NCBI GenBank assembly: GCA_025357975.1
Contig: JANYKY010000204.1
Coordinates: forward strand, 1 to 9,195
Origin: Gemmatimonadaceae bacterium
GTDB taxonomy: Bacteria > Gemmatimonadota > Gemmatimonadetes > Gemmatimonadales > Gemmatimonadaceae
Length of the DNA stretch: 9,195 bases
Direction of reading: 5' to 3'
The notes below the pieces were generated by a model. It had not been told where the DNA came from. It saw only the letters and a list, made by a program, of their open reading frames with translations, and ran no database searches. Positions 1 through 6,578 of this stretch are shown piece after piece. The position numbers were made by a program, and so were the translations under genes. Positions within the stretch are counted from its first letter, which is position 1. Every line of letters starts with the position of its first letter.

Positions 1-295
1 AGCGAGCGGGCGAATTGGCCGCCGCGCGGATCCTGTCGCGCTACGGCGCCGAAGCTCAGTCGGGTGTCGCGGCATATACAGGGTCCGGTAACAACGGCGG
101 GGATGGATGGGTCGTCGCTGCAGCTCTCGCGCGCGCTGGCATCGCAACGCGAGTAGTGGAGATCGCGAATCCGAGAAGCGACGACCCATCCATCCCCGCC
201 GTTGTTACCGGACCCTGTATATGCCGCGACACCCGACTGAGCTTCGGCGCCGTAGCGCGACAGGATCCGCGCGGCGGCCAATTCGCCCGCTCGCT
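1..295. repeat. Perfect long inverted repeat (119-bp arms) at the window edge
   Basis: Bases 1-119 are the exact reverse complement of 177-295, with no mismatch in 119 bp, around a 57-bp spacer (120-176). Pairing breaks at 120/176 on the inside. On the outside it is cut by the window edge, so the arm may be longer. The left arm plus spacer read as nnrE on the plus strand, and the right arm reads as the same part of nnrE on the minus strand. Perfect identity with no drift, an edge position, and a breakpoint inside a housekeeping gene are what a fold-back chimera from library preparation or assembly gives. A recent real inverted duplication would look the same. Confidence 0.97.
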
Positions 296-383
296 TCATT
301 AGATCGCTCGAGCTGATACCTGACTGGATTGTGGCTCGCTCGCAGGCCACACTTTCACTGGCACTCGCGACGCGAACGGTCAT
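1..383 (-). CDS. nnrE: NAD(P)H-hydrate epimerase, N-terminal fragment (authentic part 177-383)
   Basis: NnrE interconverts the R and S forms of damaged NAD(P)HX so that the ADP/ATP-dependent dehydratase can repair it. In many bacteria it is the N-terminal domain of a fused Nnr protein; the missing 3' part prevents telling which form this is. The ATG at 383-381 is fixed by an in-frame TGA two codons upstream and lies 16 bp after the preceding gene. The first 69 residues are authentic: an N-terminal helix with the ISSSDLMKRAGELAA segment, typical of the family, then the nucleotide-binding loop GSGNNGGDG at residues 57-65. Beyond base 177 the frame stays open to the window edge, but the residues (SRIRDLHYSRC onward) no longer resemble NnrE because the DNA there is inverted. 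The true continuation, AALARAGIATRVVEIANPR, is on the plus strand at 120-176. Joining the two gives 88 residues of normal NnrE. Confidence 0.8.
   Translation of the reverse strand, partial: MTVRVASASESVACERATIQSGISSSDLMKRAGELAAARILSRYGAEAQSGVAAYTGSGNNGGDGWVVASRIRDLHYSRCDASARESCSDDPSIPAVVTGPCICRDTRLSFGAVARQDPRGGQFARS
3..302 (+). pseudogene. nnrE: Inverted duplicate piece of nnrE on the plus strand
   Basis: The plus-strand frame entering at base 3 begins RAGELAAARILSRYG and carries the same GSGNNGGDG loop as the minus-strand gene, because bases 1-119 copy it in inverted orientation. It then continues correctly through the spacer (AALARAGIATRVVEIANPR, 120-176). From 177 it runs into the inverted arm, reads antisense nnrE, and stops at TAG 300-302. 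The family match is therefore confined to about the first 58 codons. A TTG at 15 could be taken as a start, but it lies inside the conserved N-terminal region, so it is not a real gene start. This is a fragment made by the fold-back, not a separate gene. Confidence 0.75.
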
Positions 384-399
384 GCTTCAGCTGGCCGAG

Positions 400-786
400 T
401 CAGACGTAGCTTGCCGCGTTCCAGGGATAGTCCCGGTCAAATGCACGCTCGAAATCGAATACGCCCGCGAATTCCTCGCGAGTGTCGGTGGGCTGCTTGA
501 CCAGAAAACCCAGCTCGACGAGCGTAAATACTATCTCGCCCAGATCAGAAGTTGCACGAATTCCCCACCGCTCGAGCACCACGCGACTCATCAGGCCGAA
601 CCGCTCCAGCGCGAGCTGCCGGCATGAATGCGCAAGCTCGGCCGCTGCAATGTGGCGACGCGTGTCGAGTTTGGACTGCGAGAACTCGAGCGCTGACAGC
701 ACGAACAGGTACGCCTGCTCATCATAACGGGATTCGTGGAGGCGAATCTTTTCCATCACTCCATCGCGAAACGCCAGCTCAGGCAC
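400..786 (-). CDS. Minf_1886 family protein of unknown function
   Basis: This 128-residue protein matches from memory the Minf_1886 family (TIGR04138 as I recall it), small soluble proteins known from Planctomycetes, Verrucomicrobia and related phyla with no assigned function. Family features are visible: an N-terminal [14 protein letters not shown] helix, the segment [16 protein letters not shown] (19-34), RRHIAAAEL (43-51), the core [19 protein letters not shown] (59-77), [15 protein letters not shown] (81-95), and a late acidic [13 protein letters not shown] (104-116). There is no signal peptide or membrane segment. The GTG start at 786 fits the usual family N-terminus and has AGGG about ten bases upstream. 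A later ATG at 756 would remove conserved residues. It overlaps the glyA stop by 8 bp and precedes nnrE by 16 bp, so it is probably translated with glyA. Confidence 0.85.
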   Translation of the reverse strand: MPELAFRDGVMEKIRLHESRYDEQAYLFVLSALEFSQSKLDTRRHIAAAELAHSCRQLALERFGLMSRVVLERWGIRATSDLGEIVFTLVELGFLVKQPTDTREEFAGVFDFERAFDRDYPWNAASYV

Positions 787-2080
787 CGATGTCTGACCCT
801 CGCGCTGTAAATGCGTTGGGATAGAGAGGAAAATGCGCGGTGAGCTCCTTTACTTCTCCGCTGATCGCACTGGCGACAGAAGTATCATCCGCCGCGCGAA
901 GAACGCGATCGATGAAGCCCGCAATCTGCTGCATCTCCGACTCCTTCATGCCGCGTGTCGTTACCGCAGGTGTGCCGATTCTGATACCGCTGGTAACAAA
1001 CGGGGACTGGGTTTCTTTCGGGACGGTGTTCTTGTTCACTGTGATACCAGCGGCATCGAGTGACTTCTCTGCCACTTTGCCGGTTAATCCGCGATTCCGG
1101 AGATCGACAAGCATGAGATGGTTGTCGGTGCCACCGGACACAATGTCAAAGCCGAGGTTCGAGAGCGCTCCCGCGAGCGCCTGCGCATTCGCAATGATCT
1201 GTCGCGAGTATTCCTTGAACGACGGGTCGAGCACTTCCTTGAATGACACTGCTTTCGCGGCAATGACGTGCTCCAACGGACCACCTTGTGTTCCCGGGAA
1301 CATCGCCTTGTCGATCGCTTTCGCATGCTCTGCTTTGCAGAGAATCAGGCCGCCCCGCGGGCCTCGCAAAGTCTTGTGAGTCGTCGTTGTGACGGCGTCC
1401 GCATGCGGAACAGGGGACGGATGATGGCCCGTCGCAACCAGTCCGGCGATGTGGGCCATGTCGACGACGAATTTAGCGCCGATCTCTTTCGCAACTTCGG
1501 CAAAGGCTTCGAAGTCGATGATTCGCGCGTACGCGCTCGCACCGGCGATGATCATCTTCGGACGGTCACGTAAAGCAATCTCGCGCATAGCCGCGTAGTC
1601 GATGCGACCATCGTCGCCAACGCCGTAGTGAATGGCGTGATATAACAAGCCGGAGAAATTCACGGGGGAGCCATGCGTGAGGTGGCCCCCCTGCGACAGA
1701 TCCAGCCCAAGTACGGTGTCGCCGGGCTTGAGGAACGCGAGATAGACCGCGGCATTTGCCTGGGCGCCCGAGTGCGGCTGGACGTTCGCATGCTCGGCGC
1801 CGAAGATCTGCTTTGCGCGATCGATCGCGAGCTGCTCGACCTGATCGACGAACTCGCAGCCGCCATAATACCGCTTACCAGGAAGACCTTCGGCGTACTT
1901 GTTCGTGAGCGGTGTACCCATCGCCTCCATGACTGCTTCGGAAACGAAGTTTTCGCTTGCGATCAATTCGATTCCGTGGCGCTGCCGCTCGACTTCGCGA
2001 CGAATCATTGCCGCCAGATCGGGATCGTACTCCGAAAGCATCGGCATTTGCGCACGCTCGGCGACTTCAGCTTGCTGCAT
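779..2080 (-). CDS. glyA: Serine hydroxymethyltransferase
   Basis: This cytoplasmic PLP enzyme converts serine plus tetrahydrofolate to glycine plus 5,10-methylene-tetrahydrofolate, the main one-carbon source. The chosen start gives 433 residues, against about 417 for E. coli GlyA. Family landmarks appear in order: [24 protein letters not shown], the PLP-phosphate loop [28 protein letters not shown], the DMAHIAGL segment with the PLP-ring aspartate, and [14 protein letters not shown] with the Schiff-base lysine. [13 protein letters not shown] and [19 protein letters not shown] follow. The frame could open at an ATG at 2110, and ATGs at 2047 and 2041 are also in frame. I prefer the ATG at 2080 because a strong purine tract lies just upstream (2083-2092). 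With this start it overlaps the rpiB 3' end by 14 bp, suggesting coupled translation. It is complete, with all key residues present. Confidence 0.97.
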   Translation of the reverse strand: MQQAEVAERAQMPMLSEYDPDLAAMIRREVERQRHGIELIASENFVSEAVMEAMGTPLTNKYAEGLPGKRYYGGCEFVDQVEQLAIDRAKQIFGAEHANVQPHSGAQANAAVYLAFLKPGDTVLGLDLSQGGHLTHGSPVNFSGLLYHAIHYGVGDDGRIDYAAMREIALRDRPKMIIAGASAYARIIDFEAFAEVAKEIGAKFVVDMAHIAGLVATGHHPSPVPHADAVTTTTHKTLRGPRGGLILCKAEHAKAIDKAMFPGTQGGPLEHVIAAKAVSFKEVLDPSFKEYSRQIIANAQALAGALSNLGFDIVSGGTDNHLMLVDLRNRGLTGKVAEKSLDAAGITVNKNTVPKETQSPFVTSGIRIGTPAVTTRGMKESEMQQIAGFIDRVLRAADDTSVASAISGEVKELTAHFPLYPNAFTARGSDIGA

Positions 2081-2576
2081 CACCCTCCCCCTGAACGGCA
2101 CCCTCGACATTATCGTCGTCGATCTTGTTCACCCGGCGGGCGTGTCGTCCGCCTTCGAAATCGGTGGACAGCCACTTGTTCATGATTTCGCTCGCCTCGT
2201 CATCCGAAACGAATCTAGCCGGAATCACGAGCACGTTCGAGTCGTTATGCCTTCGCGAAAGCTCCGCTATCTCCGGGCGCCAAGACAGTGCCGCGCGAAC
2301 ATGCTCGTAACGATTGGCGACAATGTCTACACCAACGCCACTTCCGCACAGCAAAATTCCCCTCTTCACTGCTCCGCTTGACACTTCCTCTGCGAGCGGA
2401 TGAGCATAGTCTGGATAGTCGTCTTCCGGCGACTCTGATTTTGCACCGAGATCCTGTACAACGTAGCCCAGCTTCGTGAGCTCGGCGCTCAATTTCTGCT
2501 TGAGCTCGAAGCCAGCGTGATCGGACGCGATCGGGATCGTCTCTCCGGGCGTAACCACTAGCGTGCCGGCTTCCAC
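2067..2576 (-). CDS. rpiB: Ribose-5-phosphate isomerase B
   Basis: RpiB interconverts ribose-5-phosphate and ribulose-5-phosphate in the non-oxidative pentose phosphate pathway. Numbered from the GTG at 2576 (169 residues), the landmarks are [11 protein letters not shown] with D19 and H20, [13 protein letters not shown] (53-65), and [17 protein letters not shown] with the catalytic-type C77. [17 protein letters not shown] carries H110, and [10 protein letters not shown] contains the phosphate-contacting arginine and histidine. The start is uncertain: a second in-frame GTG at 2558 overlaps the upstream stop by one base (TAGTG) and would shorten the N-terminus to a length closer to E. coli RpiB (149 aa). 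The C-terminus carries a short acidic tail ([17 protein letters not shown]) beyond the usual fold end, and this tail's DNA holds the glyA ribosome binding site. Its place between a dehydrogenase gene and glyA suggests housekeeping co-transcription rather than a shared pathway. Confidence 0.95.
   Translation of the reverse strand: MEAGTLVVTPGETIPIASDHAGFELKQKLSAELTKLGYVVQDLGAKSESPEDDYPDYAHPLAEEVSSGAVKRGILLCGSGVGVDIVANRYEHVRAALSWRPEIAELSRRHNDSNVLVIPARFVSDDEASEIMNKWLSTDFEGGRHARRVNKIDDDNVEGAVQGEGDAAS
2083..2092 (-). promoter_or_regulatory. Ribosome binding site deciding the glyA start
   Basis: Read on the minus strand this is AGGGGGAGGG followed by TG and the ATG at 2080-2078. It is by far the best Shine-Dalgarno match near any candidate glyA start. 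The spacing from GGAGG to ATG is short (3 nt), but the tract offers several registers. It lies inside the last codons of rpiB. Confidence 0.55.
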
Positions 2577-3613
2577 TTCGTTTGCACAGAGGCGAGGCGG
2601 TTCTCAGCCAGCCGGTCGGCGGCTTTGTACGATGGAATTCCTTCTGACTTGGCGATCTCGAATACGCTCAGTACGGTGTCGTAAATCTCATCAGCCTTCT
2701 TCAAGGCACGTTGCGCGTCCCATCCTGCGACCTCTCCGAACACGTTGATGACGCCGCCAGCGTTGGCCACGTAATCCGGCGCGTACTGCATGCCCATCTC
2801 TTCAAGCTTGTCACCATGGCGCGGCTCGAGAAGCTGGTTGTTCGCGCCCCCCGAGATTACAGCGAATTGGAATTTCGGAAGCGTATCATCGTTGATGATT
2901 CCGCCCATCGCGCACGGAGCGAAGATGTCCGCTTTGACGGAGTAAATCTCATCTCCCTGAACTACCTGCGCTCCTGTGTCGGTCGCGACTCTTTGCGCGC
3001 GGTCGGGATCGATATCCGAGACAATTAGCTTCGCGCCTGCTTCGTGAAGCTCTTTCGCGAGATATCTGCCGACGTTTCCGCATCCCTGAATTGCGACGAC
3101 TTTCCCCGTCAGGTCGTCTGAGTCCCAGCGTTGTTTCGCAGAAGCCTGAACCGAACGAAATACGCCGTGTGCCGTCACAGGTGAAGGATCGCCGGAACGT
3201 TCCTTCAATCCGGCAACGTGCTCAGTCTCGAGGTGCACGAAATCCATGTCCGCTGTGCCGGTTCCAACGTCTTCAGCAGTGATATAGCGTCCACCCAGGC
3301 TTTCGACGAAGCGTCCATGCGCCCGAAAAATCGCTTCGCGATCCGTTGTCCTGTTATCCCCGACGATGACCGATTTTCCACCACCCAGGTCCAGACCGGC
3401 GACCGCGTTCTTGTAAGTCATTCCGCGCGACAGGCGAAGCGCATCGGTGACGGCCGCTTCGTCCGATTCGTAATTCCAGAATCGCGTTCCTCCGAGTGCT
3501 GGTCCGAGGGCCGTGCTGTGAACCGCGATAATTCCGCGATATCCACACGACGGGTCGCTTGCAACGAGCACTTCTTCATGGCCCATCGAGGCAAGTCTAT
3601 CGAAAAGTTCCAT
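2558..3613 (-). CDS. Leucine/valine dehydrogenase (Glu/Leu/Phe/Val dehydrogenase family)
   Basis: This enzyme oxidatively deaminates a branched-chain amino acid to the 2-oxo acid and ammonia with NAD+. The 351 residues align by eye along their whole length with Bacillus leucine dehydrogenase, which is of similar size. Visible residues include ALGPALGGTRFW (38-46), MTYKNAVAGLDLGGGKS with K68 and catalytic-type K80 at the same numbers as the Bacillus enzyme, and ITAEDVG with D115. The Rossmann loop GCGNVG is at 177-182 with D200 at the end of the next strand, which favours NAD+ over NADP+. DIFAPCAMGG, GGANNQLL and YAPDYVANAGGVINV follow. The ATG at 3613 matches the usual start, although the Shine-Dalgarno is weak. 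Its 3' end overlaps the long form of rpiB by 19 bp, and 50 bp separate it from the acyl-CoA dehydrogenase gene upstream. Leucine, valine or other substrates cannot be separated by eye. Confidence 0.92.
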   Translation of the reverse strand: MELFDRLASMGHEEVLVASDPSCGYRGIIAVHSTALGPALGGTRFWNYESDEAAVTDALRLSRGMTYKNAVAGLDLGGGKSVIVGDNRTTDREAIFRAHGRFVESLGGRYITAEDVGTGTADMDFVHLETEHVAGLKERSGDPSPVTAHGVFRSVQASAKQRWDSDDLTGKVVAIQGCGNVGRYLAKELHEAGAKLIVSDIDPDRAQRVATDTGAQVVQGDEIYSVKADIFAPCAMGGIINDDTLPKFQFAVISGGANNQLLEPRHGDKLEEMGMQYAPDYVANAGGVINVFGEVAGWDAQRALKKADEIYDTVLSVFEIAKSEGIPSYKAADRLAENRLASVQTKWKPAR

Positions 3614-3663
3614 TGATGTTTGCGAGTGTTATTGGGTTGCCTGAATGAAATCGGTATCGCCGT

Positions 3664-4827
3664 TCAGTCTTTCGCGAATTGCTCCCTCGAGATCACGATT
3701 CTCTGGATTTCCGACGTGCCTTCGTAAATCTCCGTGACTTTCGCATCACGGAAAAGACGCTCGACCGGATAATCCTTCACGTAGCCGTAACCGCCGAAAA
3801 TCTGCACCGCCTGGTTCGTCGCGAACATGGCCGTCTCGCTGGCGAACAACTTCGCCATCGACGTGGCCTGCTTCACGTTTTCACCACGATCCTTTGCTTT
3901 CGCCGCCGCATGCATCAACGCTCTCGAGGCCGCGATTCGAGTGGCCATGTCGGCGATCTTGAACTGGATCGCCTGAAATTCCTTGATGTGAGTGCCGAAT
4001 TGCATCCGCTCGCCGGCATACGCAGTCGCTGCTTCGAGCGCTGCACGCGCGATGCCGACTGACTGAGCGGCGATTCCCAGCCGGCCGTTCTCGAGAGACT
4101 TCATTGCATAGATGAAGCCCATCCCCGGCTCGCCAAGAAGGTTGGCCGCCGGCACTCGCATGTTGTCGAACGTCAGCTGAACTGTCGGGGATGAACGAAG
4201 GCCGAGCTTGTCTTCCTTCTTTCCGACGTGGAAACCGGGAAGATCAGGCGTGACGATGAACGTACCGATTCCGCGTCCGCCTTTTCTGTCCTTCGCGGAG
4301 TCAGTTCGCGCCATCGCGAGAATGGCTCCCGCGTAGTTCCCGCTCGTCACCCAGCTCTTGGTTCCCGTCAGCACCCAGTCATCGCCATCACGAACTGCTT
4401 GTGTCGTCAGGGACGCGGCATCGGAGCCCGCTTCCGGTTCGGACAGAGCGAAGGCGCCGAGGATTTCGCCCCGCGCCATTGGAGGAAGGAATCTCTTCTT
4501 CTGATCGTCATTTCCAAATCGCAGGATGAGCTGAGTCGGCAACGAATTGTGAACGCTCATCAACACCGCCGTCGATGCATCGATCACGGCGATCTCCTCA
4601 AGCGCAATAAGATATGTCGAAGTGTCGAGGCCAAGACCATCGTATTCCTCGGGAAGCATCATTCCGAGAAATCCAAGGTCTCCCATCTTCTTGACGATCG
4701 ACGGCTCGAAGTACGCCCTGGCATCCCAGTCCGCGATATAGGGCGCGATTTCCTGCAACGCGAATTCCCGCGCGAGATTTTTTATCTCGCGTTGCTCTTC
4801 CGTGAGGTCGAGAAGATCTGACGGCAT
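3664..4827 (-). CDS. Acyl-CoA dehydrogenase (short/branched-chain type)
   Basis: This FAD enzyme makes the alpha,beta double bond of an acyl-CoA and passes electrons to electron-transfer flavoprotein. The 387-residue length is normal for the family. The N-terminal helical domain starts [17 protein letters not shown]. The first signature, FALSEPEAGSDAAS, is at 126-139, and the TGTKSWVTSG beta-domain follows. MQFGTHIKEFQAIQFKIADM lies in the C-terminal helices. The second signature, GGYGYVKDYPVERLFRDA, leads into IYEGTSEIQR with E369 at the catalytic-base position used in short- and medium-chain enzymes. The frame is open further upstream to an ATG at 4962, but that part encodes no family sequence and overlaps the previous gene. 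The ATG at 4827 overlaps the upstream stop by one base (TAATG), a classic coupled junction. Butyryl-, isobutyryl- or isovaleryl-CoA are all possible substrates. Confidence 0.95.
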   Translation of the reverse strand: MPSDLLDLTEEQREIKNLAREFALQEIAPYIADWDARAYFEPSIVKKMGDLGFLGMMLPEEYDGLGLDTSTYLIALEEIAVIDASTAVLMSVHNSLPTQLILRFGNDDQKKRFLPPMARGEILGAFALSEPEAGSDAASLTTQAVRDGDDWVLTGTKSWVTSGNYAGAILAMARTDSAKDRKGGRGIGTFIVTPDLPGFHVGKKEDKLGLRSSPTVQLTFDNMRVPAANLLGEPGMGFIYAMKSLENGRLGIAAQSVGIARAALEAATAYAGERMQFGTHIKEFQAIQFKIADMATRIAASRALMHAAAKAKDRGENVKQATSMAKLFASETAMFATNQAVQIFGGYGYVKDYPVERLFRDAKVTEIYEGTSEIQRIVISREQFAKD

Positions 4828-5675
4828 TATTTGTAGGTGTAAAAGCCGCGGCCTGTTTTTCTGCCGAGCCATCCCGCAGCGACGTATTTCCGCAGTAGCG
4901 GGCATGGCCGGTACTTGGGATCGCCAAGTCCCTTCTGCAGTACTTCCATGATCGCCACGCACGTGTCGAGGCCAATCAGGTCTGCAAGCGCGAGAGGCCC
5001 CATCGGATGATTCATCCCGAGCGTCATGACCTGATCGATCGCCTCCGCCTTGCCGACGCCTTCCATCAGGCAGTACACCGCTTCGTTGATCATCGGCATC
5101 AACACACGATTCGCGACGAAGCCGGGATAATCACTCACTTCAACCGGCGTCTTGCCGAGCTGGGCGCTGAGCGCGACTACTTTTTCAGTCGTCGCCTCCG
5201 ATGTGGCCAGGCCTCGAATGATCTCTACGAGCTTCATGACCGGTACCGGATTCATGAAGTGCATACCGACGACTTTTTCAGGGCGCTTCGTGCGAGCAGC
5301 AATTTCTGTGATCGATATCGAGCTCGTATTGCTGGCGAGGATCGCATCGGGATTCGCAATCTTGTCCAGGTCGGTGAAGATCCTGAACTTCAGATCGGTA
5401 TTTTCGGTTGCGGCTTCGACGATGAGCGTCGCGTCCGCTGCTGCATCCAGCGATTGTTCGAGCGAAATGCGCCCAAGAATTTCGCCCGGTTTATCCGCGG
5501 CAAGCGCGCCTTTCTTGACCTGACGCTCGAGGTTTCTTTCGATGGTCGCGCGGCCTTTGTCGAGAGCGGCCTGCGCAACGTCGATCATCGACACTTGAAA
5601 CCCCGACTGCGCGAACACGTGCGCGATGCCATTGCCCATCTGCCCGGCTCCCACGACCGCGATTTTCTCAGCCAT
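4827..5675 (-). CDS. 3-hydroxybutyryl-CoA dehydrogenase
   Basis: This enzyme interconverts 3-hydroxyacyl-CoA and 3-oxoacyl-CoA with NAD(H), the third step of beta-oxidation or, in reverse, part of butyryl-CoA synthesis. The 282 residues are the usual length for stand-alone (non-fused) bacterial enzymes. The N-terminal Rossmann loop GAGQMGNG spans 9-16, with D32 ending the second strand (NAD+ type). The active-site set S118, H139 (in [11 protein letters not shown]), E151 and N189 is complete, and its spacing is identical to human S137/H158/E170/N208. The C-terminal helical domain has [17 protein letters not shown] and ends [15 protein letters not shown], the standard terminus. The ATG at 5675 lies one base after the CPBP stop and has a GGAG seven bases upstream. 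It overlaps the acyl-CoA dehydrogenase start by one base. The gene would be called hbd or paaH/fadB2 in other genomes; the exact symbol cannot be chosen. Confidence 0.96.
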   Translation of the reverse strand: MAEKIAVVGAGQMGNGIAHVFAQSGFQVSMIDVAQAALDKGRATIERNLERQVKKGALAADKPGEILGRISLEQSLDAAADATLIVEAATENTDLKFRIFTDLDKIANPDAILASNTSSISITEIAARTKRPEKVVGMHFMNPVPVMKLVEIIRGLATSEATTEKVVALSAQLGKTPVEVSDYPGFVANRVLMPMINEAVYCLMEGVGKAEAIDQVMTLGMNHPMGPLALADLIGLDTCVAIMEVLQKGLGDPKYRPCPLLRKYVAAGWLGRKTGRGFYTYK

Positions 5676-5676
5676 T

Positions 5677-6549
5677 CTATGACTCCAGGCGGCGCAACGG
5701 CCGCGCGTGCAGGTAAATCAAGAGAGCGAACATTCCAAGTGCGGCCGCCAATCCACCTTCTGGTCCCCATCCTCCACCGGTCAGCCAATCCGGGCCCGAA
5801 TCAACGACCTGATATCCAGGCGCAAGAACCGTTAAGCCACTTACCGGTGAATGAAGGCCCGCGGCCATAAACCAGTTCCATGCAAAATGCGCCAGCGTTG
5901 TCGCGTAAAGACTTTTCGTCGCCAGCAGAATCGAACCAAGAAAAAAGCCCGCCAGCATCACGAGCGAAATCGCCTGAGCATCGGAGCCGGGATTCGGTAC
6001 GTGAAGCAATCCGAAAACGATGCTCGTTGCAATCAGGGTCCAACGCCATCCGACTGACTCCTTCAGTACAGCGAAAACATAACCTCGAAGCAGCAACTCT
6101 TCGCTCGCCGCCGCGGGCAGTAGAGTGGCAAGGCTCAGGCCCGCCGCCGCCCACCAACTGCCGGGCCGAGACGCGACTTCCCGAAGCTCACCCGTCGCGA
6201 GCAGGATCAGGGAAGGCACCGCTATCGCTGCTAACCCCCAAAGCGCTCCGCGAATCAGCACCCCACCGCTTAGCGACTGCCTCGACAGCCACACGTACGT
6301 CCAATCAGTGCCTTCGACCCACTTGAGCATCACCATCGTCGCAATGATGAGCGCGATTGGCATTCCCCAGCTGGTCACGATCGGGACATAACCTCGCGCC
6401 ATCATCAGGCCGTCGATGAAATACTCGAGGCTCGACATTACGATCAGCGACGCAGCCGAGACGGCCATGAAGAGAACCAGGCGCCACGGAGCGCGAAGCT
6501 TGCTCCCCGGCGTAACGAGAATGGCGGTCGGGCTCCGCAGTGAAATCAC
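5677..6549 (-). CDS. CPBP-family intramembrane glutamic-type endopeptidase
   Basis: This polytopic membrane protein (290 residues) carries all three CPBP/ABI (Rce1-like, PF02517) motifs: E150-E151-xxx-R155 in [14 protein letters not shown] with H183, and HFAWNW with H221 and N225. Hydrophobic stretches suggest about seven or eight membrane segments: near 22-42, 55-75, 98-118, 132-148, 168-184, 193-210, 215-230 and 265-281. There is no cleavable signal peptide. Bacterial members are proposed to cut membrane substrates or to act in bacteriocin immunity and protein maturation; the substrate here is unknown. The start is a GTG at 6549, 29 bp after the thiolase stop, with only a weak Shine-Dalgarno, so a somewhat later start is possible. 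Its place between thiolase and hydroxyacyl-CoA dehydrogenase genes, with a one-base gap to the latter, implies co-expression rather than shared chemistry. Confidence 0.93.
   Translation of the reverse strand: MISLRSPTAILVTPGSKLRAPWRLVLFMAVSAASLIVMSSLEYFIDGLMMARGYVPIVTSWGMPIALIIATMVMLKWVEGTDWTYVWLSRQSLSGGVLIRGALWGLAAIAVPSLILLATGELREVASRPGSWWAAAGLSLATLLPAAASEELLLRGYVFAVLKESVGWRWTLIATSIVFGLLHVPNPGSDAQAISLVMLAGFFLGSILLATKSLYATTLAHFAWNWFMAAGLHSPVSGLTVLAPGYQVVDSGPDWLTGGGWGPEGGLAAALGMFALLIYLHARPLRRLES
5683..5686 (-). promoter_or_regulatory. Ribosome binding site of the hydroxybutyryl-CoA dehydrogenase gene
   Basis: GGAG on the minus strand sits seven bases before the ATG at 5675. It lies inside the last codons of the CPBP protease gene, so ribosomes finishing that gene arrive at this start. 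Confidence 0.6.
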
Positions 6550-6578
6550 AGCCTACCGCCGAGGCGAGAAGCCGCCGC

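Noticed and set aside
1..295. Insertion sequence or transposon end
   Set aside because: The arms encode nnrE rather than a transposase terminus, and no transposase or target duplication is visible.
4228..4821. 197-codon plus-strand open frame opposite the acyl-CoA dehydrogenase gene
   Set aside because: It is antisense to a gene with all catalytic motifs and has no recognisable domain or ribosome binding site.
4828..4962. N-terminal extension of the acyl-CoA dehydrogenase frame
   Set aside because: The 45 extra residues have no family resemblance and lie wholly within the preceding gene; the ATG at 4827 gives the standard N-terminus.
5007..5870. 287-codon plus-strand open frame opposite the hydroxybutyryl-CoA dehydrogenase and CPBP genes
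   Set aside because: It lies antisense to two well-supported genes, its translation is rich in Arg/His and resembles no family, and long antisense frames are common in GC-rich coding DNA.
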